This document shows, piece after piece, positions 34,201 through 39,672 of a stretch of DNA of 39,672 nt. This stretch comes from a virus, in the IMG/VR virus record IMGVR_UViG_3300048930_001262, positions 1 through 39,672 of that record. One strand, 5' to 3'. How positions within the stretch are numbered: the first letter of the stretch is position 1; each line of letters begins with the position of its first letter. Position numbers and translations under genes: made by a program. Below the pieces are notes generated by a model. That model was not told where the DNA came from and made no database searches. It worked only from the letters and a program-made list of their open reading frames with translations.

Positions 34201-36064
34201 TGAGGATCTGCTGAACGTCCGGCTCGACAAGCTAGAGATCGCCGCGGGCAGCATCGGTGCGGATGGCGGAACCGGCGGCGATGGGCAAACTAGCGACAGT
34301 CAGGATGAAGCGGATGGCGACAGCCCGTCTAACGCCAACTCTGACAGCGCGCCCCAGCCAAAGCCTCGCGATGTGCCCCCACCTGACCCCGATACAGGCC
34401 AGAAGGACATCGATAATGGCCACCCTGCAAACGAGGGCGGAACAGTACCAGGAACGCGGTACTGCGACCCGATCCTTAGAGAGGAGAACGGCACCTTGCG
34501 GTATCAGCTCTATGTCTCGGCCCGCCCGTTTGCCCACAACGAAAAAACTTTCGACAGTCACCCTCATCCGGGGAACCTCCGGTTCCATGGCGAAACCTTC
34601 CGCCGGACGGAGGGCGACGCTATGTCAACGCTATGCAGCGGCCCGATTGCAAGCGAATTTCCTTCGAAGGTCGGTCAAGACTGGATCCCTCGTCTTACGT
34701 CACGTCTCTACGGAGGTCAGGTTTCACATTGCATCGGGCAGCATAATGTGCCCGTCCTGCCCGAGATCAACGGGGATTTTGCAATAAATACTGCAGAAGA
34801 CGAAGCACTTGGATTTCCTTTTGTGCATGCGAAGTCTCCGCTACTGTGCTGGGAACTGCTAGATGGAACCAACACCTTTGCTTATGCTCAGATATTTGAA
34901 CACCAGAATGGTACACTTAGAGCATTGATATTCTGCGATGGCCCTGAACAGATTGCAGCCTTCAAGAATGAAGAGGACCGTGATCTATACACCGAGGTCT
35001 GTGTCAACGGCGCGATGTCACGTGCCCTCGACACAGACATCGCGAGGGACGCCGCAGTCGACATCAAGGAGCGGGACGGCGTCACCCGCATCATCAAGCC
35101 CACCGCCGAACAGGCTTTGATTGAGAACCTGCGCGCCACCCTTCGCAGTGAGTCGCCCCCACTGACGCACGTCTATACACTTACCAATGGGGTGGAAGCC
35201 CGCGCACGTGGCCGGGACCTGAACGGGGCGATCTGGTCCAAGGTTTCGTTCGTCACCCTCAGCTCTGGGCGCCACAGAGAAGGTTTTGTCTTCGACGCAG
35301 CGTTGGCCAAGGTCCTACATCACTCTGAGACGCAAGAGCTGCCTATAAGCCTGCTTCAGGCTTGGTATGACCGCGGTACGGCGTCGGCATCGGGGCGCCC
35401 GAAGCTGGTGTATGAACCGCCTGAGGGCAGCGCCGGGCCAAAGCTTTGGCTGCAAGGATACGGCGACAAACCGAAGCTGGACGACCTCGACTGGATTCTT
35501 GCTGACATCGACAAACCGGCGCGGTCTGCGGTTAAACTTCTGTCATCGACGGCGGGCAACGGCCCGAAGCCCACTGTCGGCGGCGCAAATTTCGTCCCTT
35601 ATGTGCAATTGGTCCACAGCCTCTTGAGGAGCGCGACCGAGCAGTGGCCCGACAAGCGGCGGTTCGAGGTCATTCTGTCTGACCACGACGCGGCCCAGAA
35701 CCGCCGGTACATTGCCCTCCGGCCACAGGGTGCAAGCGGCCCCAACGACAAGCTGCTCGCGGCGGCCTTGATTCCGGACGATAAAAACGCAACGGCAGAG
35801 CTTTCGACTTACAAAATCACGCCATCTGGTGCTGGGGCCATGGAGGTGTTGACACATGGCCAGCTGCGCTGCCGGATCAAGCTGGCGCATGACAATAGCT
35901 CGTTTTCACCATTGCCCGACGCGTCGGCAGCCGCGATCGACCCATGGATCATCCTTGGGGCCCCTTCTAAGCATCGAGAGGAGTTGAACCTCGCCAACGA
36001 TCCCATCCTGGCGATGTTCATCAAACCATTGGCGTTAACCGAATGCGATGGCACTCCAAAATGA
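28280..36064 (+). CDS. Giant exported protein (2594 residues) with TULIP/TamB-like stretches
   Basis: GAGG lies seven bases before the ATG. A signal peptide (FRPVQMVLFLLCAVIASTPA, cleavage near AQA-HL) sends it to the periplasm. Residues ~30-1150 are mixed and mostly helical, with no family I recognise. From ~1160 to ~1560 several blocks repeat the pattern 'long amphipathic helix, then a strand'. Examples are PERLAAALRESFVETFNQRG, DQVEQQLADAIQTQVNAAAI and ERKALDALVTKAFAKRL, which recall TULIP-type lipid-binding domains. Residues ~1615-1970 look like AsmA/TamB beta-rich groove repeats (DIGNLRFRMDGDVIVLDAIP, VAIAIDTRRANAQMKVLF). A disordered acidic/Pro linker (~1993-2055) leads to a ~540-residue C-terminal region. 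It overlaps the channel gene by four bases. A lipid or envelope role is inference. Confidence 0.8.
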   Translation: MIGFSLFRPVQMVLFLLCAVIASTPAQAHLTINLEPARGKMSSVESREDVIRTLFPGESEKIAKVIEGLPEHVKAWPGMMIVKVGSLWASVTIIFPDENSTRMVHLGSVVRPFSDWAASNRHSYFFMSGQSSVMSPDAYFLIAQNEKTVGDPFEKTPRSYHDDGNLQMPTLLELRMPLNGEALVNVLTARADLHQEFGLAGTSGPCGWVQASDANCTLGPILSKLVAAAYGTGGMSNPTATTPLALGLNLARAYGPESLRGNGCPIVEPRRIADNESLDQSTWAPVTVGMMRLLDLAPESLPASPFGSAILLRDYPDLVELALGGVQDPAGLSLIDCALRREILHGEVHPLPNTILRSRWYDRATHLIDERVTRRPDAPKRDAPEILFFDAASHVTRTLGVGLVDVVERNPNMAGTLNSLLADRDWPKVVAGKEWLLQALDILSEDSDIDQVKLPSKEARALLRELNLLLFRNNRQMIREINSRLEHAPNNAPRFPDPAAPPGAGTLSKGLWFDLRMVLFEQGLIEGALVEHRKQNGYYEVLPDIDSAARLARGLRVMAGYHRSAWIDRVVYGAVAKAEAEIAAEGRYLRPDGGPLFAPLRRQTGPASFDSYWHRVTIGSTYVLVLHYLEQRQDLEALCEDPALLERDRAPCRDAVETLIANPPPMANGLIDYGVGGDHPEQIASIATLSAAYMRLRLEAAPRLDEGTVRRELQEIDKADFSDGLEAELAQVLAVLQPNAGAVEVLRCESTHAGPGWEKLTINPDALQDARAALVNPSMGHWTTLADLFDIMKGGALPRPPRFGEGGSRDEQICEGIERRYQAVEALLAGRARPPESPVRIPYDDDGAVANVGIDAPRAVWMRAMVRQIWPHLARDTCPQPSKAPANCGVWSEPPAKVAVNVVNSYDEFRRIKAKLRLLAEPRNSESLGPLGFDPQRGDPASLLVRIEGPALAQGPRIIQEGNVARLSPDDGTAGFLARFDMADRLQRLDAQRDAIRYLESARPDTITPLPIPITPRDTNGDAAAEAVAAGHRAPAGLRMETLHAGSFTDESGLERELFTGTLTYVVPVASSRLGAAKSDGSNLETERLAATTAESTPLSRPMSTIPLGLTIRDLIQLGDGRYSVATGSGTNQLLQSPAETRAALAALGVPDIFRGGSQRLEASLEDKTLSVILVAEPELAGITLNPVRVKLITDGKLDEEVPERLAAALRESFVETFNQRGLESLTKLLSPFTLNNLSVGDLRVNFQFSPDDSCVTLAPTDNCAKIDDLVEIEILEPSVQAAFKLSVQSSGGPSVSVVPKLQLSLTNEGLVLRSSDLSDLGDDALDQVEQQLADAIQTQVNAAAIRGIAALSDIRVSFGRDLTRGTSTVARGVHVGLSFIAKFPDACEVPLTLVLDLEKLGEVDKVLENLLAGGADALADCAADYVLDRLDDVLKLREFLDRPYQLGDAQFSIRYDSEALDKGLPIGRSVAFALEYDGAEATGLTISVDDGLALPVNADERKALDALVTKAFAKRLTGLLGGVVRIDSLALTQSAPGRSIRVMADLTVENVPFLGDISMPRIDLADPDNKALEGTLKETLSNNVAAELHARLPEEMELPFVGRYMRRSLALDLSDSDRPKLDLDGDLEVVSGLKIPARIRIPLKGSLSDLDVEVDETKALEQLNAFSPLKDAFGFGPLEVTNARIGAVAGRRGRYAVYFDAKLGVEGLFKLGADNLMLDQSGLRLGATISGSIPYPVETSVVALSSIGVTIHTGEDGAKSGLELDTDVSALSSATAALAKIKARLDLRDIGNLRFRMDGDVIVLDAIPLLFARGDVALKDLSFEFEAGTVPALENVIAIYGSAALSGSAKPPQFNANTRLAVLRVRLAESQFRLVIDDPGELFFQSETNLLVAKGTLQFESGLDLSDLDLRGGMDLDLFGWSPGGVAIAIDTRRANAQMKVLFAKLGITVRHVDLFDPQVIIDMLMSLFDISLEDLLNVRLDKLEIAAGSIGADGGTGGDGQTSDSQDEADGDSPSNANSDSAPQPKPRDVPPPDPDTGQKDIDNGHPANEGGTVPGTRYCDPILREENGTLRYQLYVSARPFAHNEKTFDSHPHPGNLRFHGETFRRTEGDAMSTLCSGPIASEFPSKVGQDWIPRLTSRLYGGQVSHCIGQHNVPVLPEINGDFAINTAEDEALGFPFVHAKSPLLCWELLDGTNTFAYAQIFEHQNGTLRALIFCDGPEQIAAFKNEEDRDLYTEVCVNGAMSRALDTDIARDAAVDIKERDGVTRIIKPTAEQALIENLRATLRSESPPLTHVYTLTNGVEARARGRDLNGAIWSKVSFVTLSSGRHREGFVFDAALAKVLHHSETQELPISLLQAWYDRGTASASGRPKLVYEPPEGSAGPKLWLQGYGDKPKLDDLDWILADIDKPARSAVKLLSSTAGNGPKPTVGGANFVPYVQLVHSLLRSATEQWPDKRRFEVILSDHDAAQNRRYIALRPQGASGPNDKLLAAALIPDDKNATAELSTYKITPSGAGAMEVLTHGQLRCRIKLAHDNSSFSPLPDASAAAIDPWIILGAPSKHREELNLANDPILAMFIKPLALTECDGTPK

Positions 36065-37590
36065 AGAGTAAACTGTTTCGAACTTGGCTGAAGAGCGCGC
36101 TGCGCGCTGGCTCCTTACTGCGCAGAAAGATGTCCTTCATCCTGCGGAGCGCTCGGCTGAAGAGTGGGCTGCGCGCTGGTTTCATGCCGCGCACATTGAT
36201 TTCCTTGATCCTGCTGGGAGTGTCGCTTGGCTTGGCGGCCGGGGTGTATTCCTTCATCCAGAACCGTAATCAGGCGGCGCTTTTCGAGGCCTGGCTCTCG
36301 GCCGATCCGATTCCGGCGTTTTGCGACGGGTTCCCACACCTTTCTGCAGAAATTTGCCGTGCGGCTCAAGATTCGCCTGCCGCACTCGGTCCGTCTCAAC
36401 CACAAGACGACCTGTCTCAACTGCTCTTCGCTGTCTTTCTCGCATCCGAGGTAATCGATCTGCGGACCTATCCCACATCTGTGGACTTCGCCGGCAAGCT
36501 TCCGGATGAATTGCATGCCATCCGCTCGACTTTCAATGATCTCTTGCGAGATCACCGCGACCAAGGCGGAAAGCAGACGGGGCTCGGACTCGTCACCAAG
36601 CTCAGCTTCAGGCGGTGCTTGAACCAGAATTTAGACGCGGAAAACATAACGAACGCCCCGCGCGTGGCCGCCTATATACTGAGCGATGGGCCGGGCGGGC
36701 CGGATTCGGTGCTGGGCGGAAATCGATCCTGCTCTGCGGCGCGGGTCGAGGCGAGCGAACTCGATTTCAAAAAGACTGTCCAATCCTGGTCTTCCTGGCG
36801 GCTGTCACCCTCTATGTGCCTTGGACCCCGGGACGCGATGCGCGTGCTTGCGCAGCGGGCCAATGCTATCTCCAGTGGCCCGACCGGTGATCCGGGCTAC
36901 AACCTTGACGGGAGTGCACAGGGGTGCCTTACTGCATCGCGCTGGATGGGTCCTAACGGCACACCGCTGACCCCCGCCGATTTTCTCGCTGCCCAGGATC
37001 ACATGACGCGGATCATTGAGACTTTACTATCAGAAATGGCATCAACGCCAGAAATCAAGGATGCCAACACGACCCTCAGGATGTGGCGGGGGATCGAGAA
37101 CATCGGCATCTTGTCGCTGTCGATCTTCGTGTTCCTCGTGCTGTTCTTGCGAACCGTCATGCTGTGGGACGCAGCAGACGAAAAGGTTGTCGCGGCCACC
37201 GACCAGCATGCCTTCGCGGTTGCATACCGGCTCCAGGGCGGGGAAGGGGCCCAAGCGCGCCGTGACTATGACGAGGGCGGAGCATACCTGCGCTGGGCCG
37301 TCGGCAGCATCGCTGCGATCGGTTTTGTCGGCACTGTGCGCGGCATCTTTTCGGCACTGCCCGAGTCGAGCGAGGTGGTCTTTGCGGCCTCCCGCATCGA
37401 GCGGGCCGAAGCCATTGGAACCCTGGCGGGCGAGCTCGGCCTCGCCTTCTCCACGACGCTTTTTGCCTTGATCGCTGGGCTCATCCTGAGCTTCATTCTG
37501 TTGCTGGCAACCCGCCTCGAAGCGTGGCAGATGACCGTGCTGCGGGACCGGGTGGAAAAAATGCCCCCGAAGACCGAGAGTGCCTCATGA
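36061..37590 (+). CDS. TolQ/ExbB/MotA-type channel protein with extra periplasmic domain
   Basis: A 509-residue protein; the ATG at 36061 overlaps the giant gene's stop (ATGA). TM1 (~45-66, LISLILLGVSLGLAAGVYSF) follows a basic N-terminus. A ~280-residue domain with several cysteines follows and should be periplasmic. TM2 (~347-368), a short cytoplasmic loop, TM3 (~410-433, with AIGFVGTVRGIFSAL) and TM4 (~457-487, AFSTTLFALIAGLILSF) make up the TolQ/ExbB core. The GTVRG and STT motifs match the pore-lining positions of the family. The known relatives lack the added first span and domain. With the two Asp-bearing single-span partners downstream it should use proton or sodium flow to drive movement. 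Confidence 0.85.
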   Translation: MKSKLFRTWLKSALRAGSLLRRKMSFILRSARLKSGLRAGFMPRTLISLILLGVSLGLAAGVYSFIQNRNQAALFEAWLSADPIPAFCDGFPHLSAEICRAAQDSPAALGPSQPQDDLSQLLFAVFLASEVIDLRTYPTSVDFAGKLPDELHAIRSTFNDLLRDHRDQGGKQTGLGLVTKLSFRRCLNQNLDAENITNAPRVAAYILSDGPGGPDSVLGGNRSCSAARVEASELDFKKTVQSWSSWRLSPSMCLGPRDAMRVLAQRANAISSGPTGDPGYNLDGSAQGCLTASRWMGPNGTPLTPADFLAAQDHMTRIIETLLSEMASTPEIKDANTTLRMWRGIENIGILSLSIFVFLVLFLRTVMLWDAADEKVVAATDQHAFAVAYRLQGGEGAQARRDYDEGGAYLRWAVGSIAAIGFVGTVRGIFSALPESSEVVFAASRIERAEAIGTLAGELGLAFSTTLFALIAGLILSFILLLATRLEAWQMTVLRDRVEKMPPKTESAS

Positions 37591-38132
37591 TCGCTGGGTC
37601 ACGCAGCGGGACGCCAAATTACCTGTTGAGCCTCAACGATACCCTGACATGCGGGTTCGGAGCCTCATTGCTACTCTTCTTTGTATTTGCCGTCCTTGTG
37701 GTCTTTGACGAGACGGGACGTTCGAACGGGGAAATTGGCCTTCTCGCTGATGCCTCTGGGAGGGCACTTCGTGCTGAAGAACTCGCCGGTGACCCGCAAC
37801 TCTATCTGCGCATCGCGTCATCCGATCCGGAGTTCATCAAGGCCATCGTCGTGCCAAGCCCGGACTATTGGATGTGGCAGGCCGAGCCCATCCTGGGACA
37901 AAGAGGAAAGACCAGCCTGCTTGTTCTTCACTGGACTGGGGCAGTGCCACTCCACTCATTGGACTTCGAGTTGTCCAAAGACATGCGCGGAACGATCCAC
38001 ATGACGGCCATGCTGGGCGGCACGCTCCTGACGCCGACCATTGGCATGCGACATGTGCACGACGGGGGCACGCATCTCTTCACGGTCAACCTAAGGATTC
38101 CCGAACATATTTCGTTTCCGGACGGTCCATGA
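37587..38132 (+). CDS. ExbD/MotB-like single-span partner, copy A
   Basis: A 181-residue protein; its ATG overlaps the channel gene's stop (ATGA). One span (~20-40) begins SLNDTLTCGFGASLLLFF. D18 sits at the start of the span, where ExbD, TolR and MotB have their essential Asp. About 140 periplasmic residues follow, beta-rich (TSLLVLHWTGAVPLHSLDFE, LFTVNLRIP). No peptidoglycan-binding OmpA motif was seen, unlike MotB and ZorB. The span is related to that of the next gene. Confidence 0.75.
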   Translation: MIAGSRSGTPNYLLSLNDTLTCGFGASLLLFFVFAVLVVFDETGRSNGEIGLLADASGRALRAEELAGDPQLYLRIASSDPEFIKAIVVPSPDYWMWQAEPILGQRGKTSLLVLHWTGAVPLHSLDFELSKDMRGTIHMTAMLGGTLLTPTIGMRHVHDGGTHLFTVNLRIPEHISFPDGP

Positions 38133-38770
38133 GTAAAGACGATTCCGACGACGGGGCCGACGCGTTCGAGGAGGAGGACAACGGCCCAGACGCCGGGCTG
38201 AGCTATCTCGACATCGTTACGGCCGCCTTCGGCAGCGCGGTGTTCCTTCTGTTTATCTTCGCCTCGCTGCCTCTTGACCGGGCTGGCGGCGGCGGAGCCA
38301 GCTGCTATGTAGATCTGCAGCTTGAATACCAGCGAACGACAGCCGAGGTTGAAATCCTGCTTGTGCATGCCGCGCGAGGAGGAGATGGAGAGGGTGTGCA
38401 GGTCCTCCGAACCTCGGACAGGCGACTGGCGCACGACGTGGTAACGGGCCGCACGGATACAGCAGGGCGGGCTCATCAAATATTGCTCACGAACTATAGT
38501 CATGCTTTTGACGAGCCCACACCCCGTCAGGGCCTACGAATACTGGAACCCGAAGACGGTGTTTGGAGTGTTTATTTAAACGCAGTGACAGAGCGCGGTG
38601 GGTTCGATCAGGCTGGGTCCTCAGAAACCACAATCGACGGCAACTCGCGCTTTTCACCCGCCTCCAGCGACTGTGTAACTGTGAACAATTCATTCGAGAT
38701 TGACACTCCAATCCAGCTCAAGCCGGATGGGCAAAAGACGCACCTGGTGACCTTCGAGGTTGCCCGATAA
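38129..38770 (+). CDS. ExbD/MotB-like single-span partner, copy B
   Basis: A 213-residue protein; its ATG overlaps the upstream stop (ATGA). The cytoplasmic N-terminus is very acidic (DDSDDGADAFEEEDNGPD). The single span reads LDIVTAAFGSAVFLLFIFA with D28 near its start. Aligned with copy A it keeps S, D, T, F-G and the F.FA end, so both derive from one ancestor. The ~160-residue periplasmic part is different from copy A (CYVDLQLEYQRTTAEVEILL...). It is the last gene of the coupled set. Confidence 0.75.
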   Translation: MSKDDSDDGADAFEEEDNGPDAGLSYLDIVTAAFGSAVFLLFIFASLPLDRAGGGGASCYVDLQLEYQRTTAEVEILLVHAARGGDGEGVQVLRTSDRRLAHDVVTGRTDTAGRAHQILLTNYSHAFDEPTPRQGLRILEPEDGVWSVYLNAVTERGGFDQAGSSETTIDGNSRFSPASSDCVTVNNSFEIDTPIQLKPDGQKTHLVTFEVAR

Positions 38771-39548
38771 CAGAAAGATCCGATCAAGGCGAACCTCGGC
38801 GCGCGTGGGGATCGATCACCTCGGCGGCCATCATGCTCGATAAGTCCACCGAGGCGGCTCGGCAACAACCCGATGAGTCCCTGCCGGAAGCGCAGCTATG
38901 ACGTGCTCGCGAACCTCTCGCCGTGGGAAGGCTCCAGGAAATTTCTGAAACTTCAGTTGACCTAAGCCAATCTGTCGAGAGAGGCACCAAAGGCGTTTCC
39001 CTCGATGTTCCTACGCCGGCTCTCTCACACCCGCATCCGTCCTCACCAGCCCAGCCCTCACCGTTTGCGCCGTGGGGTGCTCTGCCCACCATTCCTCGGT
39101 TCCAACTGACTCTCCCGGAACGCCCGAAAGCGCGACGAGTGCGCACGGCTGCGGGTTCCTGCGGGTCAGCGCGTGGACCTGGCTTCCCGCCGTCGAGGGC
39201 CTGAAAGCCCGAAAAGTGCTCTCGACCCCGCCCCCACTCTCTGTCCCCCTGGACCCCAGAGAGCCAAGAACCAAGCGATGAAGTTATCCACAGGATAAAG
39301 ATCAAGCACTTACGCTTGGTTCAAGAGTACGAGTTGGACGGGAGACGTGGTTGGCACGTTGGGGTCAAATTGCGGTGATGGCCGGGTCGAAGACGCTGCG
39401 GTTCCGGCGTGGGCGGCGCTCCTGGTACCCTGGAGACTGACGGGTCGCTTCTGCTTCACGCTCTTAAGTTCTCGCTGGTGCCGAAGACCTGATGGTTTGC
39501 AGCCTTCAAGTTGAACATGAACTGTCCACTCGCCGCGGTCTTGCGCTC
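38771..39548. other. Gene-free stretch before the right IS copy
   Basis: No coding frame could be supported on either strand; the longest frames are shadows in high-GC sequence. A consensus DnaA box (TTATCCACA, 39284-39292) is present once, alone. A short frame near 38795-38900 (ITSAAIMLDKSTEAARQQPD) has no start or family. No terminator with a T-run was found after the operon. Confidence 0.4.
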
Positions 39549-39672
39549 TGAACCGCCCCGGCTTTCGTGGAGGCTCCAACCTTTGAGAGGATGGAGCCAT
39601 GAAGAAGTCATCGAAGTTTTCGCCCGAGGTTCGGGAGCGCGCGGTTCGGATGGTGTTCGAGCATCGTGCTGA
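39549..39672 (+). mobile_element. IS3-family element, left end (continues past the window)
   Basis: The left terminal repeat starts at 39549 with tgaaccgccccgg and runs to about 39575. The transposase OrfA begins at 39599. The orientation is the same as that of the element ending at position 126. The IS51-type group of IS3 is likely from the OrfA start and the end sequence. Confidence 0.8.
39599..39672 (+). CDS. IS3-family transposase OrfA, N-terminal end (partial)
   Basis: The frame from the ATG at 39599 reads MKKSSKFSPEVRERAVRMVF and continues off the window after a few residues. This is the standard start of the IS3-family OrfA, a short HTH protein that binds the IS ends and is fused to OrfB by frameshifting. 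A GGATGGAG stretch precedes the start. Confidence 0.85.
   Translation, partial: MKKSSKFSPEVRERAVRMVFEHRA

Noticed and set aside
28280-38770. Zorya-type defence (ZorA/ZorB) as identity of the operon
   Set aside because: There is a channel and Asp-bearing single-span proteins, but no ZorC/D/E-type cytoplasmic genes, no OmpA-like domain on the partners and no long cytoplasmic tail on the channel; the giant periplasmic protein is not part of Zorya.
39284-39292. Consensus DnaA box as evidence of a replication origin
   Set aside because: Only one copy, with no iterons, AT-rich stretch or rep gene beside it; one match is expected by chance in a genome.
38784-39305. A 173-codon minus-strand frame
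   Set aside because: Gly/Arg/Ser-rich composition without domain, ribosome-binding site or neighbours; probably chance in GC-rich DNA.

Overview
The window is GC-rich bacterial DNA. Two secreted proteins at the left end finish in a short 'F-x-x-(G/S)-F-E' tail (VFRDGFEG, IFRNSFE), and a decayed paralogue keeps the same tail in a shifted frame. This tail, the codon use and the IS types suggest a gammaproteobacterium near the Xanthomonadales/Lysobacterales. That placement is inference. No rRNA, tRNA or CRISPR array was seen. The whole window is accessory DNA: it starts in the last codons of an IS3-family transposase and ends in the first codons of another copy in the same orientation.

Left part (1-5.9 kb): an IS3 right end has cut the 5' end off a secreted NHL-repeat protein gene. 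Next come three relatives of a secreted repeat-propeller family: a deletion remnant, an intact gene with 13 near-identical tandem repeats, and a second remnant.

Middle (5.9-20.6 kb): a phage-like integrative element. A tightly overlapping leftward operon encodes an AlpA-like HTH protein, a Sak4-like ATPase, a probable ssDNA-binding protein, an SF2 helicase, a Cas4/RecB-like nuclease, a P4/D5-type primase-helicase, a RuvC-like resolvase and a DUF6362-like protein. A rightward operon holds a small protein, a DUF2924 protein, a large serine recombinase and its accessory HTH protein. An XRE repressor plus ImmA/IrrE protease pair faces two unrecognised genes across a promoter with two copies of one palindromic operator. 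No capsid, tail or terminase gene is visible, so this is a phage-related island or satellite, or the remnant of one.

Right-middle (21.0-28.3 kb): an island bracketed by IS66 and IS1634-like transposase remnants. A leftward pair (HTH regulator plus a tail-anchored coiled-coil protein) faces a rightward series of small, mostly secreted proteins. A repeated operator sits over each of the two divergent promoters.

Right (28.3-38.8 kb): the most striking locus. Four genes are joined by stop/start (ATGA) overlaps. They encode a 2594-residue exported protein with TULIP/AsmA/TamB-like stretches, a TolQ/ExbB/MotA-type channel protein with an added periplasmic domain, and two single-span proteins that share one ExbD/MotB-like transmembrane motif with a buried Asp. 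I infer an ion-motive-force-driven envelope machine built around a giant periplasmic protein. I cannot match it to a described system.
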